Shown: positions 9,024 to 19,390 of the stretch, piece after piece
Position numbering within the stretch: position 1 is the stretch's first letter
Layout: every line of letters starts with the position of its first letter
Assembly: GCF_016918785.1 (NCBI RefSeq)
Contig: NZ_JAFFPT010000033.1
Coordinates: forward strand, 1-64,000
Direction: 5' to 3'
Source of the DNA: Leptospira ainazelensis
GTDB lineage: Bacteria; Spirochaetota; Leptospiria; Leptospirales; Leptospiraceae
DNA: 64,000 nucleotides
Translations under genes and position numbers: made by a program
Notes under the pieces: generated by a model
Databases searched by the model: none
What the model was told of the DNA's origin: nothing
What the model saw: the letters and a program-made list of their open reading frames with translations, nothing else

Positions 9024-10826
9024 TTAGGTGGTAAAAAATTCCACTTCGGATTTGAGTTTTCCGGCCTGTTCGTTTAATTTGACCGCGAGTTCGTCGATTT
9101 CGGACACGACTTGATTTAAGAATTCGGTAGTTTCCGAAATGGCGACGATCGTTTTGGAAAACTCGGTCGACGTCTGTGCCTGTTCTTGTGTATGATTTCG
9201 AATTTCATCGGAAGAAATCGAAAGATCGGCAAACGCCGACTTTACTTGTTCGCTCGCTACGAGCTGAGAATCCGATAGTTGCGCCACTTCGGAAACTCTG
9301 TCGAGTGTGATTCCCACCGTATCCCCGATTCTTTTAAATACGGTCTGAGTCGATTCGATCACGTCCCTTCCGCTTTTGGTCGCGTTTAACGCTTCCGCTA
9401 TCGCCGAAGTGATTCTTTTTGCGTTGTCCTGAGTCTGTTCCCCTAACTTTGCAATTTCTTGAGCGACGACCGCGAATCCCTTTCCCGCTTCACCGGCTCT
9501 TGCGGCTTCTATCGCGGCGTTTAACGAGAGTAAGCCGATCCGATCCGTGATGTCCTTGATTACGTTTACGGTAGCTCCCATTTTTGAAGTACTTTCTTCG
9601 ATCGCTTCCATCGCTTTTTGAGTTCCTTGTAACGCGTCTTCGCCGCTTTTGGTTTCGGCTCTCATTCGATCCGCGTCTACTTTGGTTTCCAGAAGAGCCG
9701 CGTGAACCTGACGGATTCTTCCTTCCAAAGCTTCGAGAGACGCCTGCGCTTTTTTGGCGATCTGAGTCTGACCATCCGCTCTAGACGCCGTAGAATGGAT
9801 CGAAGCGGCGATTTCCTCCACTCCGGAACTCATCTCTTCGGTCGATGCGGCTTGATCCTGCATCTTTCTGGACAATTCTTTCGTGTTGTCTCCGAGTGTT
9901 TTGGAACTTCCCGAAAGTTTTTCCGCCTCTCTCGAAACACTTTTTACGATAATACGAAGTCGCTTAACAAATTCGTTTAACGCACGACTGTTGGAACCCA
10001 ACTCGTCGCTCGATACCATGGGAAGGACGTGAGTAAGATTTCCGTTGGACATCTCTCCGAAAATTCGGATCATATTTTCGGAATTTCTTCGGATCGTGAG
10101 AGAAAGTTGATAAGAAGCCACTATGACCGCGATCAACATAAAGACCAAAGTCAAAATCAGAGGAACGGTAACGTCGCCGAGTTTGATCCAACCCGAAGTT
10201 TCTTCGAAAAGGAGATAACCGAGGATGATGATGGGAAGGATTGCAATCGCAGTGATCGTGCTGAAAATTCTCGCGTGAACTCCCACCATACGAATTCGAT
10301 CCGAATCAATCTGCACTTCGTTGAGACGATCCGATTCTAAGATATCGACAAAGCTGGATTCCGTAAGAAAAAAATGCGAAACTCCCAAGATGGGATAAAT
10401 GATCAACGGAAGAAAGGCGAACGGAAGCGATTCCAAAAAGGTGGGAGTAAAAAAGAAATGAATGAGCCACCAAGCGAACGGGATTCCCGTGCTCCATTGA
10501 ACCAGATAAAACCCCGAATTGTAAACCGGGAAGTTGAGAATTTTTGTTTTTACGGCGACCCGTTCCTGGGTATTGAGGGAAAACCAGTTCCTATCTTCCA
10601 GATTTCGAAGGATTTTTCCCAGATAAAAAAAACGAATCGTCGGAACCAAGTAAGAGGTTGTGACTGAAATCAGTGCGGCAATGATAAGCGCGATCGCTTG
10701 GTCGAAGTCGTAACCTCCCGCGGAGATAATAAACAAAACCGCCAAAGGAACCGCCAAAATTGTAGTGAGCAATTCCAGACCGATCGTCAATTTCCATCGA
10801 AGCTTACGTGACTCTAACTGATTCAT
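9024..10826 (-). CDS. Methyl-accepting chemotaxis protein with polytopic membrane domain
   Basis: A 600-residue receptor. The first about 250 residues carry six hydrophobic helices rather than the usual two flanking a periplasmic sensor, so sensing may occur within the membrane or through an unnamed domain. A HAMP-like segment follows (around GEMSNGNLTHVLPMVSSDEL), then the signalling domain with the highly conserved hairpin tip [20 protein letters not shown]. It should couple to CheA/CheW and steer the periplasmic flagella. The ligand is unknown. It is transcribed alone. Confidence 0.9.
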   Translation of the reverse strand: MNQLESRKLRWKLTIGLELLTTILAVPLAVLFIISAGGYDFDQAIALIIAALISVTTSYLVPTIRFFYLGKILRNLEDRNWFSLNTQERVAVKTKILNFPVYNSGFYLVQWSTGIPFAWWLIHFFFTPTFLESLPFAFLPLIIYPILGVSHFFLTESSFVDILESDRLNEVQIDSDRIRMVGVHARIFSTITAIAILPIIILGYLLFEETSGWIKLGDVTVPLILTLVFMLIAVIVASYQLSLTIRRNSENMIRIFGEMSNGNLTHVLPMVSSDELGSNSRALNEFVKRLRIIVKSVSREAEKLSGSSKTLGDNTKELSRKMQDQAASTEEMSSGVEEIAASIHSTASRADGQTQIAKKAQASLEALEGRIRQVHAALLETKVDADRMRAETKSGEDALQGTQKAMEAIEESTSKMGATVNVIKDITDRIGLLSLNAAIEAARAGEAGKGFAVVAQEIAKLGEQTQDNAKRITSAIAEALNATKSGRDVIESTQTVFKRIGDTVGITLDRVSEVAQLSDSQLVASEQVKSAFADLSISSDEIRNHTQEQAQTSTEFSKTIVAISETTEFLNQVVSEIDELAVKLNEQAGKLKSEVEFFTT

Positions 10827-10952
10827 TTCTTACTCTTTTTTAAAATTGGAACAACCACTGTATGGGAAGTATGGAACCGATCTACACATTATCCGACGAG
10901 CCTAATTTTTTCTACATACATGTTGATCCATAATTCTTTTCTAAGAAACCTT

Positions 10953-11135
10953 TCACGCCTCAAAAAGACGGGATTCTGACACAAAATTTGCAACTGGTCT
11001 CCAAAAATGGAATCGTTGAAATGATTTGATCCCCTTTGCGAAGTCCCGAATCGACTTCGCGGTTTCGTTTGGAAAGGTTACTTTTTTTGAATTGGATTTT
11101 TTCGAAGGTGATTCTTCCGATAGAAACCGTTCCAC
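10953..11135 (-). CDS. Possible small protein coupled to the sigma-like gene
   Basis: A 60-residue frame starting with GTG one base after the stop of the upstream gene (TAATGTGG junction), so translational coupling is possible. Codon usage resembles neighbouring genes. It has a basic N-terminal half and a phenylalanine-rich C-terminus (SFQRFHFWRPVANF). No family is recognised, and it may be chance coding in the operon tail. Confidence 0.35.
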   Translation of the reverse strand: MERFLSEESPSKKSNSKKVTFPNETAKSIRDFAKGIKSFQRFHFWRPVANFVSESRLFEA

Positions 11136-11136
11136 A

Positions 11137-11985
11137 TTAGGCGGACTTGAACTCTTGTCCGAAAGTCTCTTCCTCTTCCGAGTCGATTCCGGATCGTTTT
11201 AGACTATTCATTGTTTGGTGATAGAGTCTTTTGACTCCGTGTTCGCTCCATCCAAACCAAAGTCCGATTTCCAAAAAGGTATAGATAGAATCGGCTTTGA
11301 GCAGTTTTCTTTTGAATTTTTCTTTGAGTCTGGAAGAGACAAAGTTTGCGCCCTTTCGTTTGGAGAATAAGATCTGATGCGAGGATTCCAATTTTTCCAG
11401 AAGGACAAGTTCTCTGTTTCTGGAACGAAACCGTTTTTCTTTTCTTTCCTTTAGGAATTCAGGAATCGAGTTCCCCGAGGCGAGGAGTATCCTTTTGAGA
11501 AGAAGAACCTCCTTTTTTTCCAAATGGAGATTGTGTTTCAATTTGAAGATGAGAATTCCCCTTCGATCCTCCTTCTCCCAGATTTCGCGGAGAAAATTGC
11601 GGAGCGGATCGATCGTATTTTCGTAAGCTGGTTCGAATGAAGGAGTTCCTTCCAGCCGATCCGGATCCAAAAAGGCCGCCTCTTTTTGGGAAAGTTTTCT
11701 TTCCTTTTTCCATTGATTGAAGACTAGGTGTTTCCAAAAAACGAATGCAAAGGCCGGGAAATTTCTATATCCTTTTGTCTCGTAGATTTTTACGAAGATT
11801 TCGATTCTTTGAAGAAACTTGAGGAGGACTTCCGACCTCCCGTCTTCGTCCAAAAAATATTTACGGACCGCAAATCTTTGGACCCAAAAGTCGGCTTGTT
11901 TCAGGAGAAGGTCCGGTTTCCCGGTTTTTTTATATTCTAAATAAGAATTTACTAATATTCTATCCACATCGGTCTTTTGATTCAT
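11137..11985 (-). CDS. Sigma-70-like regulatory protein (tentative)
   Basis: The protein is 282 residues from the ATG at 11985. Residues about 45-95 (leucine-rich, then [22 protein letters not shown]) resemble sigma region 2, where the helix binding the -10 element ends in a basic run. The C-terminal part ([31 protein letters not shown]) looks like the region 4 helix-turn-helix. The middle is long and highly charged, unlike standard ECF factors. There is no Shine-Dalgarno sequence before the ATG. I infer an extended, divergent sigma factor or a DNA-binding relative; an unrelated hypothetical protein is possible. Confidence 0.55.
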   Translation of the reverse strand: MNQKTDVDRILVNSYLEYKKTGKPDLLLKQADFWVQRFAVRKYFLDEDGRSEVLLKFLQRIEIFVKIYETKGYRNFPAFAFVFWKHLVFNQWKKERKLSQKEAAFLDPDRLEGTPSFEPAYENTIDPLRNFLREIWEKEDRRGILIFKLKHNLHLEKKEVLLLKRILLASGNSIPEFLKERKEKRFRSRNRELVLLEKLESSHQILFSKRKGANFVSSRLKEKFKRKLLKADSIYTFLEIGLWFGWSEHGVKRLYHQTMNSLKRSGIDSEEEETFGQEFKSA

Positions 11986-12142
11986 AGTCAAGAAAGAGAG
12001 AATTTTAGCTTTCTTTGTCTAAAACTTTTGGCGGTTCTTTTTTCCACCTTTGATCAAAATCAATGTTCCTTTGTATAAAATTCTCCATTTTTTGATTGGA
12101 AAACGAACTCGGGGAGATACACTTCTGCAAAAGAGATGAAAC

Positions 12143-12577
12143 ATGCAAAGACTGATTAAAAAAATACTGGTTCCTGTGGACGGTTCCGAGAGTTCGAAAA
12201 AAGCGCTGGAGATGGGAATCGCGCTCGCTAAGGCTTCCAGCGCGAGTTTGACGATCTTGGAAGTTGTCGAAGAGTTTGGTCCCCTCCCCGGTTACTATGA
12301 AAAGGCTCCCGAAGGAAAGGATCGTGTAAAATGGATCAGCGAACAGAGATTTGAAAAAATTCATTCCACCTTGGACGAATCTCCCGAAATCAAATGGGAT
12401 CGTTTGGTCCTGGAGGGTTATCCCGCGGATACGATCGTGGAAACGGCCGCAAAGGGAAAATATGATATGATCGTAATCGGTTCGAGAGGACTTTCTGCGG
12501 TCGGTAGATTTTTGGTAGGTTCGGTCTCCGATCGAATCGTGCACCACGCTCCCTGCTCCGTCACCGTTGTAAGATAA
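12143..12577 (+). CDS. Universal stress protein (UspA family)
   Basis: A single 144-residue Usp domain. The N-terminal strand [15 protein letters not shown] and the C-terminal nucleotide loop [19 protein letters not shown] (G-2x-G-9x-G-S) mark the ATP-binding type of universal stress protein. Such proteins act in the cytoplasm during starvation and redox or respiratory stress. It stands alone, divergent from the sigma-like gene, and is followed by a repeat block. Confidence 0.9.
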   Translation: MQRLIKKILVPVDGSESSKKALEMGIALAKASSASLTILEVVEEFGPLPGYYEKAPEGKDRVKWISEQRFEKIHSTLDESPEIKWDRLVLEGYPADTIVETAAKGKYDMIVIGSRGLSAVGRFLVGSVSDRIVHHAPCSVTVVR

Positions 12578-13316
12578 GTGTTAGCCTGGTTCTAACGGAA
12601 ACTTTGTCGGAGTTCCGGCAGAGTTGTGAGAGGGGGATTTTACTTGCGAAACGTTGAACTTTCTGATAGAAAAACGTTGTCCGAGTTTTTCCCTGCGTCT
12701 CGGGTCCGTTGAGAGCGGCGCATTGAGACATCCCGCCACCCTATCAGGGAATATCCTTGCCCACAAGTGGGCTGAATCTTAAAAAGAATTTGTCGGAACT
12801 CCGACAGTCCTCCGTTAAACGCGCACCCCGCCCAAATTTTGGGTGGAGGGGCGGGGGGCGGAAGAAACCGGGCGACTTTTCTATATCACAAAATCATAAT
12901 TTTGCAAGGAATATTCTCTCTCAGAATTTGTGTAGGAACTCCTACAAAATTTTGATTGGATCGCCCTGATTCGAAATCGTTTTTTTAACTTGTGGGTAAG
13001 GTTATGCAAATTTTGGGTGGAGGGGCGGGGGGCGGAAGAAGCCGGGAGATTTTCCTATAACACAAAATCATAATTTTGCAAGGAATATTCTCTTTCAGAG
13101 TTTGTGTAGGAACTCTTACAAAAATTTTGATTGGGATCGCCCGGATTCGAAATCGCTTTTCCAACTTGCCGGTAAGATTATAACCCAAGGAACTCGGCGC
13201 ATAGCTCGCGATGGGTCGCCGCTACAACTCAATGCGTCGTTCTCTAAGGATCGCGCCGTAGGACCGAACGCACAGATTTTCATAGAAAAATCGTCGGAGT
13301 TCCGACAGATCTCCCT
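12578..13316. repeat. Composite block of interspersed palindromic elements
   Basis: This 740-bp gene-free stretch is built mostly of repeat pieces. One near-complete element spans 12792-12945, bounded by GTCGGAACTCCGAC (12792-12805) and GTAGGAACTCCTAC (12932-12945). A second copy lacking its left end spans 13003-13119. Both share a core with facing C-rich and G-rich tracts and the tract CATAATTTTGCAAGGAATAT. Further lone palindromes GTCGGAGTTCC(G)GC/GAC occur near 12607 and 13299. The spacer CTTGTGGGTAAGG recurs near the elements. The frames here are too repetitive and short to be genes. Confidence 0.8.
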
Positions 13317-14648
13317 CTAACGAAAAGATCTCTGCTTTGAAGGTTTCGAACGAGAATTCGTATTTTTACGGCTGGGAGAAGAATGAAATTTCTGAGGAGG
13401 TCTTCCTCCCGAATTCGTCTTCGGTTTTATTCTCCCGGTAAAGTGCATTACGTTTTCAGAATGAAAGGGTTGTTGCTGATTCACCGGAATTTTCTGACCG
13501 ATCACCCTTTCGATGTCTCGAACAAAGGCCCTTTCCTCCATGTCGCATAACGAAATCGCGACACCTTGGGTTCCCGCTCTCGCGGTTCTTCCGATTCTGT
13601 GAACGTAACTTTCCGGAATATTAGGAATTTCGTAATTGATCACATGGGAGATTTCATCTATGTCGATTCCTCTCGCAGCGATATCGGTCGCAATGAGAGC
13701 CCGGATTTTACCGGCTCTAAAATCTTCAAGCGCCCTCTGTCTCGCGGATTGGGATTTGTTTCCATGAATCACGTCCACTGAAATTCCGCTCTTCGCCAAA
13801 AGTTCGGAAACACGATTGGCTCCGTGTTTTGTCTTAGTAAAAACGATCACTCTTTTTAATTCAGGATTCTTAAAAAGGTGTTTTAAAAGTTCCTTCTTCT
13901 TATCCGAATCCACGAACATTACGGATTGCTGAATCAATTCTACGGTGGAAGAAACCGGAGTCACCTCGATTCGAACCGGATTTACGAGCATCGTCCCCGC
14001 TAGTTTTTCAATATCGGGAGGCATCGTGGCGGAGAAAAAAAGATTATGACGTTTTTTCGGCAACATCGAGATGATCTTTTTTATAGAATGGATAAAACCC
14101 ATATCAAGCATTCGATCCGCTTCGTCCAAAACAAAAACTTCGAGTTCGCTCAAACTTAAGAATCTCTGATCGATCAGATCCACGAGCCTTCCGGGCGTCG
14201 CCACCAGAACGTCCACACCCGAAGAAAGACTTTTTACCTGAGGACTCTGACCGACCCCGCCGAAGATCACCGCGGTTTTTAATTTCAGATGTTGACCGTA
14301 AACTTTAAAACTATCGTGAACTTGGATCGCAAGTTCTCTCGTAGGAGTCAGGACCAAAACTCGAGTTTGTTTTGGAGCGGCCTTTCGGGGATTTGAAAAT
14401 AAACGATGAAGAATCGGAAGCGCAAACGCGGCCGTCTTACCGGTTCCGGTTTGGGCGCAACCCAAAAGATCTTTTCCTTCCAGCAAAGGAGGAATCGCCT
14501 GAATTTGGATCGGCGTCGGTTTAGAATAACCGACGTCTTGGATGGATTGTAGGATGGGAGGAGCGAGTGGAAGATTGGAAAAATTTTCTATTGAATTGTG
14601 CAATGGGAAACCGACTTCTGTTTCATCCAGGATTTGAAAGATCCCCAA
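13317..14648 (-). CDS. rhlE: DEAD-box ATP-dependent RNA helicase, RhlE-like
   Basis: A 443-residue helicase with all core motifs: Q motif PTPIQIQAIPP, Walker A AQTGTGKT (residues 65-72), PTRELAIQ, TPGR, DEAD, SAT, a motif V-type ARGIDI and HRIGRTARAG. It ends in a basic, Ser/Arg-rich tail, as in RhlE-type enzymes that remodel rRNA or work with the RNA degradosome. The true start may be slightly internal, since the first about 20 residues precede the conserved domain. The paralogue assignment (RhlE rather than another DEAD-box member) rests on the short basic tail. It is probably followed by no co-transcribed gene, as a repeat block begins at its stop. Confidence 0.9.
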   Translation of the reverse strand: MGIFQILDETEVGFPLHNSIENFSNLPLAPPILQSIQDVGYSKPTPIQIQAIPPLLEGKDLLGCAQTGTGKTAAFALPILHRLFSNPRKAAPKQTRVLVLTPTRELAIQVHDSFKVYGQHLKLKTAVIFGGVGQSPQVKSLSSGVDVLVATPGRLVDLIDQRFLSLSELEVFVLDEADRMLDMGFIHSIKKIISMLPKKRHNLFFSATMPPDIEKLAGTMLVNPVRIEVTPVSSTVELIQQSVMFVDSDKKKELLKHLFKNPELKRVIVFTKTKHGANRVSELLAKSGISVDVIHGNKSQSARQRALEDFRAGKIRALIATDIAARGIDIDEISHVINYEIPNIPESYVHRIGRTARAGTQGVAISLCDMEERAFVRDIERVIGQKIPVNQQQPFHSENVMHFTGRIKPKTNSGGRPPQKFHSSPSRKNTNSRSKPSKQRSFR

Positions 14649-14675
14649 AGAGAATAGAAGAATAAGTTTTCATTT

Positions 14676-15239
14676 TTACGCCGGCATCACGTCCGGACCG
14701 AATTCCGCGCCGGGAAGCAAAGTGACACCGGGGAGATTTCTCCAGTCGGGATGATCTCCGATATGTCTGTAAGAATGTTCCCAAACGATTCGATCCTTCA
14801 CGACCAAAAAGGCTCCCGGCATCTGCAGAGAATTTTTTCCCGGAAGACCGTAAAAATGGCCTTTGAGAGTCGCTCTTGCGGTTCCGAGCAAAACTTCCGG
14901 ACCGGCGAGTTGAACGATCTTCGCATTTTTTAAACCCAGGTTTCGATAGAATTCGATCTGAGAATCCGCAACCACCGAAGCATCTTCCCAGATTCCGTCA
15001 AAAAATTCTTTCACGTCTTCCGAATCGCCGGGAAAGAAAAAAAGAATCGGGGGAAAGGAAAGACAAGTCTCCGAGATTTCTCTCAGATCCTGAACGGCCT
15101 CTCTGCTAAAAATACAACCGGAATGTCTCAAAAAAACCAAAAGACTCAAACGAGGAGGAAGACACGAAAGAATCGTCTTCGCACGAAGGTGAATTCCGTT
15201 CACCTCTTTGGTTCGAAAAACTTCCGGAAGAAACTCCAT
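14676..15239 (-). CDS. Peroxiredoxin-like protein (AhpC/TSA_2 type) with CxxS
   Basis: A 187-residue thioredoxin-fold protein. The segment [14 protein letters not shown] places the would-be peroxidatic cysteine at residue 42 in a C-x-x-S arrangement, where PRXL2-like proteins usually have CxxC. The later [17 protein letters not shown] matches the strand and cis-proline-like region of that family. Role: probably thiol-based oxidoreduction, unproven. It sits 27 bp upstream of the helicase on the same strand, so co-transcription is likely. Confidence 0.7.
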   Translation of the reverse strand: MEFLPEVFRTKEVNGIHLRAKTILSCLPPRLSLLVFLRHSGCIFSREAVQDLREISETCLSFPPILFFFPGDSEDVKEFFDGIWEDASVVADSQIEFYRNLGLKNAKIVQLAGPEVLLGTARATLKGHFYGLPGKNSLQMPGAFLVVKDRIVWEHSYRHIGDHPDWRNLPGVTLLPGAEFGPDVMPA

Positions 15240-15315
15240 AACTTCCAGTATGACCTCTTAAATTTCCTTGTAAATCGATTGATTTCTTAGTTTTCGAAAA
15301 ATTAACTGCATTTGA

Positions 15316-16035
15316 ATGGAACTCCTCACTCCCGATAAAATCATCGCAATCCTTACCCTAACCCTTATGGAAATCGTACTCGGAATCGATAACATCGTAT
15401 TCCTTTCCATCGTTGCGGGAAAACTTGCAAAGAATCAACAAGCCAAGGCGAGAAACTTAGGGCTCACACTCGCCCTCGGTTTTAGAATCGGGCTTCTTTT
15501 TGCGGTCACCTGGATCGCATCCCTCACGAATGCGCTTTTTACCGTCTTCGAATTTGCGATTTCCGGAAGAGATCTAATCATGTTGGGCGGAGGACTTTTT
15601 TTAATCGCCAAAAGTACAAGCGAGATTCACGGCAAAATCGAAGGAGCCGAAGAAGGAGAATCCGGATCTCAGAAAGAAAAAGTTTCCTTCTGGGGAGTCA
15701 TTATACAACTCATCCTTTTAGACATCATCTTTTCGGTGGATTCCATCGTAACCGCGGTCGGCCTTTCCGGAAATTTCGAAGTAATGGTCGTCGCGGTCAT
15801 CCTTTCGATGATCGTGATGTTGATCTTTTCGGGTTCCGTGAGCGATTTTATCAACGAGCACCCTACGATGAAAATTCTCGCGCTTTCATTTCTCATCATG
15901 ATCGGAGCGATGTTGTTTGCGGACGGACTTCACTTTCACATTCCGAAAGGATACGTCTATTTCTCGATGGCGTTTTCTCTCGGCGTAGAACTCATCAATT
16001 TAAGAATTCGGAAATCGACTTCTAAAAAACGCTGA
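15316..16035 (+). CDS. TerC family integral membrane protein
   Basis: A 239-residue protein with about seven transmembrane helices. The start [20 protein letters not shown] and [16 protein letters not shown], together with the second acidic membrane motif [17 protein letters not shown], are diagnostic of the TerC/Alx superfamily. Members export metal ions, notably manganese, or support secreted metalloenzymes; tellurite resistance is a historical label. The last 14 bp overlap the end of the convergent C69 peptidase. Confidence 0.9.
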   Translation: MELLTPDKIIAILTLTLMEIVLGIDNIVFLSIVAGKLAKNQQAKARNLGLTLALGFRIGLLFAVTWIASLTNALFTVFEFAISGRDLIMLGGGLFLIAKSTSEIHGKIEGAEEGESGSQKEKVSFWGVIIQLILLDIIFSVDSIVTAVGLSGNFEVMVVAVILSMIVMLIFSGSVSDFINEHPTMKILALSFLIMIGAMLFADGLHFHIPKGYVYFSMAFSLGVELINLRIRKSTSKKR

Positions 16036-17380
16036 TTCCGGCTTTCTGATTCCAAGAAGACCATTGCAGGTTGTAAAACGGAGCAAATGCCTTCTTGGGG
16101 CGTTTTTTCCTCAATTCGTTTAACAAATTCGCGTTCCAAAAACGGTATTCCTGAAGAGCGACTCTCGCGGCCTTTTCACTCAGAAGATCGATCTCTTTGG
16201 AAGGATTGGAATTCTTCTCCAACTTGGAAAGTTCTTGGAACCATTCTTCTTCTAAAGAAGCGATTCGAGGTTGAATCAAGGTTTTCGCGTCCGGATAAAA
16301 ACGTTGAATCTCTCTGTAAAATTTTTCGTGAGTCCACCAGAGGGACGTGTCCAGGGACGCGCCCGGTTGTTCAAAATTCTTCTCCAAAAAACTCGTCCCG
16401 GGAAAACCCGCGGGAAGAAAAAGTGAAATCGAAGGGATCGCGGTTCCCGTAAACCAAAAACGATTTTTGGAAATTTCTTTTTTTAACTCCGCGACAAAAG
16501 AACCCGTAGTACCGTTAGGCGTAATCGGGCCGGTCGCGTGAAGACAAACCGAACCCATATCCGAAGAAGAAGGATAAAAGGAACGGATGTTTCCCGGCTC
16601 CCCTTCTTGTCTCAGAATTTCCATCGCGGCACGAGGATCGAGATTTCCTTTTTTGGATTCTCCCATAGAAGCCGTTCTTGCGCGCCGAACCTTACACTTG
16701 CTAAAAAAAGTAAAAAAAGAATCCGAGAAAGTTTTCCGAAACGAAAAAGATTCTCCCTTTTTCAACCAACCTTCTTTTAGGGCAAACTCGATCGCGCGGG
16801 GGTGAATCGCGTCGTAATTCTCTTCCAGAGTAAGACCGTTCGAGATCGAATAAAAACCTTCGATTTTTTTCCAAGCCCAGAACTTACCTGCGGTCTCCAG
16901 AACAAAGGCGTCTTTAGAATCGGCGATCAAAAAACTATTGTGATAATAAAACGAAGAATTCGAATAACCGCCGCAAGCGTCCTGACCGAACTGTTCTAAA
17001 AGTTGAAGAATGGTCTCTCTTGCAGATTCCGCATTCTTACTTCTTTCCAGAGCGAGACGGAGAAGATCCATTCCCGTAAGACCCTGGTTCTTTTTTTCAA
17101 AAGGAATTTTTGTAAAGACCGCCTCGTTTCCGATCGCAACTCCCGAAGCGTTCGCTCCCATTTCGGCGCCCCACATCTGAAAGGGTTTGGACAAAATGAC
17201 TTCCTGCGTTTCTTTTACGCTCGGAACTTTTATATACGTGCACATCGTCTCTTTTTCATTCAAACGGGAAGGAACACGCAGAAGCGCTTGCGCTTCATTG
17301 GGTTCTCGATCCGAATTCTTCCCAAAGATCATGGAACCGTTTCCGGTAAAAGAAGGAGTAGCTAAGAATGTATCGCACAT
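16022..17380 (-). CDS. Peptidase C69 / secernin-like N-terminal-nucleophile hydrolase
   Basis: The protein is 452 residues when started at 17380. That ATG is chosen because it begins MCDTFLATP, and in family C69 the cysteine near the N-terminus is the nucleophile. The following [19 protein letters not shown] is the conserved substrate-pocket motif with Asn-Ser-Asp-Arg. The family includes dipeptidases and secernins, cytoplasmic in bacteria. It overlaps the 3' end of terC by 14 bp in convergent orientation, so the two transcripts must be antisense at their ends unless each stops inside the other gene. Confidence 0.82.
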   Translation of the reverse strand: MCDTFLATPSFTGNGSMIFGKNSDREPNEAQALLRVPSRLNEKETMCTYIKVPSVKETQEVILSKPFQMWGAEMGANASGVAIGNEAVFTKIPFEKKNQGLTGMDLLRLALERSKNAESARETILQLLEQFGQDACGGYSNSSFYYHNSFLIADSKDAFVLETAGKFWAWKKIEGFYSISNGLTLEENYDAIHPRAIEFALKEGWLKKGESFSFRKTFSDSFFTFFSKCKVRRARTASMGESKKGNLDPRAAMEILRQEGEPGNIRSFYPSSSDMGSVCLHATGPITPNGTTGSFVAELKKEISKNRFWFTGTAIPSISLFLPAGFPGTSFLEKNFEQPGASLDTSLWWTHEKFYREIQRFYPDAKTLIQPRIASLEEEWFQELSKLEKNSNPSKEIDLLSEKAARVALQEYRFWNANLLNELRKKRPKKAFAPFYNLQWSSWNQKAGISVF

Positions 17381-17657
17381 GACGAAAGAAACTCTCTCTT
17401 TTGCAAAGCTTAGCAAGTCTTTTTAAGCCGAGTTTTAGAAGCAGAGATTCCAAATAGGCTCTAAGTTATAAGAGTAGAAGTTAGATTTTCTGAGGCCTCC
17501 TCGTCTTTTCCGAAGCAAAAATCCGATTCTTTCCTTTTCCGAAAGAATGAATGCGGAGATTTTTGGTTTGACAAAATACTTTAAGTTTAAACTATTTACA
17601 ATGAAAGCAATTACTTCAAACATAAAGTATTGAAGATTGCAAAAATGGAGAATTATA

Positions 17658-18104
17658 ATGTTAGAAACACTTTTATCAACAAGTTCCGACCTGGGGCCCT
17701 TTCTTTTAAGATTGATCCTTGGAATCGTGATCTTTCCACACGGAGCTCAAAAACTTCTCGGATGGTTTGGGGGTTATGGTTTCAAAGGAACCATGGGTTA
17801 TTTTACCGGAACTGCCGGTCTTCCGTCCATTGTCGCCTTTCTTGTGATCATCGGCGAATCCTTCGGTTCCGTAGCCCTGGTGTTCGGACTTTTGACCCGT
17901 TTTACGGCTCTGAGCATCGCGATCATCATGTTGGGAGCGACCCTCATTGTTCACAGAGAACACGGTTTTTTTATCAACTGGTTTGGGGCGCAAAAAGGAG
18001 AAGGTTACGAATTCCATCTTCTCGCGATCGGAGCGGCTTTGACCTTGGTCTTTACGGGCGCCGGCGCTTACTCTTTGGACTCATGGATTCTGAGCCTACT
18101 TTAG
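17658..18104 (+). CDS. DoxX family membrane protein
   Basis: The protein is 148 residues from the ATG at 17658, preceded by GGAG. Four transmembrane helices are visible, with the family signature LLRLILGIVIFPHGAQKLLGWFGG in the first. DoxX-like proteins are small inner-membrane proteins associated with quinone or thiol redox processes; the exact role here is unknown. It converges on a thioesterase gene. Confidence 0.87.
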   Translation: MLETLLSTSSDLGPFLLRLILGIVIFPHGAQKLLGWFGGYGFKGTMGYFTGTAGLPSIVAFLVIIGESFGSVALVFGLLTRFTALSIAIIMLGATLIVHREHGFFINWFGAQKGEGYEFHLLAIGAALTLVFTGAGAYSLDSWILSLL

Positions 18105-18135
18105 AATTTGATTGTATAGAAAAAAAGAAATTCGT

Positions 18136-18165
18136 TTCGCTGAGAGAACGCTCAATCTCAGCGAA
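18136..18165. terminator. Hairpin between convergent genes
   Basis: Ten-bp perfect arms TTCGCTGAGA / TCTCAGCGAA around a 10-nt loop lie between doxX and the minus-strand thioesterase. On the minus strand a T-rich run follows about 10 nt later. It is probably a terminator, though the U-tract is displaced. Confidence 0.5.
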
Positions 18166-18184
18166 GTTTCTCCGATTGTTTACC

Positions 18185-18607
18185 TTAGGTCTGTCCTTGG
18201 AGAAAAAGTGTCTTGTAAATGTCCGGGAGTTGGGTCGGTTTTTGAGTGGCAAAGTTGAACCAGAGAAATTCTCCCTTTGCCGTCGCCACACAATCGGCTT
18301 CTTGATTCCACATCGTACAAGAGATTCGGAAAGAACGGGAAGTAACGGAATCCACTTGCAGAGTGATCTCGAGTATTTCCGGATAACGAACTTGTTTTCT
18401 ATAATCAACTTCGATATGAGTGATGACCGGGCCGCCTTCGGAGGGGCGATCGGGCGAATCCCAGAGTTTTAGATCGGAAAAGTAATTTGCCCTCGCATTT
18501 TCAAAATACCTCGCATAGACGACGTGATTTACGTGCCCAAAGGCGTCCATATCTCCCCAAACAACTTTCTGGGAATAACTGTACTGGTAACGAATCGGTT
18601 TCGGCAT
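18185..18607 (-). CDS. Acyl-CoA thioesterase, hotdog fold (4HBT family)
   Basis: A 140-residue hotdog domain. VVWGDMDAFGHVNHVVYARYF contains the catalytic Asp (about residue 19) and the GHVN-Y motif of YbgC/FadM-type thioesterases. It is predicted cytoplasmic and clips long-chain acyl-CoA. It is distinct in sequence from the hotdog protein at 4136-4588. The upstream region leads into the 67-bp tandem array. Confidence 0.87.
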   Translation of the reverse strand: MPKPIRYQYSYSQKVVWGDMDAFGHVNHVVYARYFENARANYFSDLKLWDSPDRPSEGGPVITHIEVDYRKQVRYPEILEITLQVDSVTSRSFRISCTMWNQEADCVATAKGEFLWFNFATQKPTQLPDIYKTLFLQGQT

Positions 18608-18759
18608 TCTTTTTATTCTTCCTAAGACGGACCTTTCGAAAGACGAAAACTCGTTCTCGAATTCATCGCTTCCTACTCAATCTTTTGATTAGAATCCGTT
18701 TCTTCAAAGCAAGTTTTTTACGATGTAAAAAAACTTTGGATTCTCAATTTAGAATGATT

Positions 18760-19390
18760 TCCGTGCTTTCGCGAAGTTCGCATAAACGCAGGGGAGGCCC
18801 GTTTAGAGAAAAGTCTCCGTCGTCGCGGCGCTTTCGCGAAGTTCGCATAAACGCAGAGCAAGCCCCCAGTTTAGAGAAAAGTCTTCGTCGTCGCGGCGCT
18901 TTCGCGAAGTTCGCATAAACGCAGGGGAGGCCCCAGTTTAGAGAAAAGTCTTCGTCGTTGCCGTGCTTTCGCGAAGTTCGCATAAACGCAGGGGAGGCCC
19001 CAGTTTAGAGAAAAGTCTTCGTCGTTGCGGCGCTTTCGCGAAGTTCGCATAAACGCAGAGCAAGCCCCTGTTTAGAGAAAAGTCTTCGTCGTCGCCGCGC
19101 TTTCACGAAGTTCGCATAAACGCAGAGCAAGCCCCAGTTTAGAGAAAAGTCTCCTTCGTTGCGGCGCTTTCGCGAAGTTCGCATAAACGCAGGGCAGCCC
19201 CTGTTTAGAAAAAGTCTCCGTCGTTGCGGCGCTTTCACGAAGTTCGCATAAACGCAGAGCAAGCCCCTGTTTAGAGAAAAGTCTTCGTCGTCGCCGCGCT
19301 TTCGCGAAGTTCGCATAAACGCAGGGCAGCCCCTGTTTAGAAAAAGTCTCCGTCGTTGCGGCGCTTTCACGAAGTTCGCATAAACGCAAA
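18760..19390. repeat. Tandem array, about 11 units of 65-68 bp
   Basis: Anchoring on CGAAGTTCGCATAAACGC (or its CACGAAG variant), units begin at 18772, 18837, 18905, 18972, 19039, 19106, 19173, 19238, 19305 and 19370, giving periods of 65, 68, 67, 67, 67, 67, 65, 67 and 65; the last unit is cut short. Most units contain the palindrome TTCGCGAA, and a few have TTCACGAA. The period is not a multiple of three, so the long minus-strand frames through the array are artefacts of the repeat. There are no unique spacers. The array lies directly downstream of rnpB. Confidence 0.9.

Noticed and set aside
12005..12547. 180-codon minus-strand frame
   Set aside because: It is antisense to the well-supported universal stress protein and matches no family.
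12757..13320. Small proteins of 60-72 codons in the repeat block
   Set aside because: They translate GC-rich repeat hairpins, and frames differ between copies of the same element.
18760..19390. CRISPR array
   Set aside because: Units abut with no variable spacers and the period of 65-68 bp is fully repeated sequence; no cas gene is nearby.
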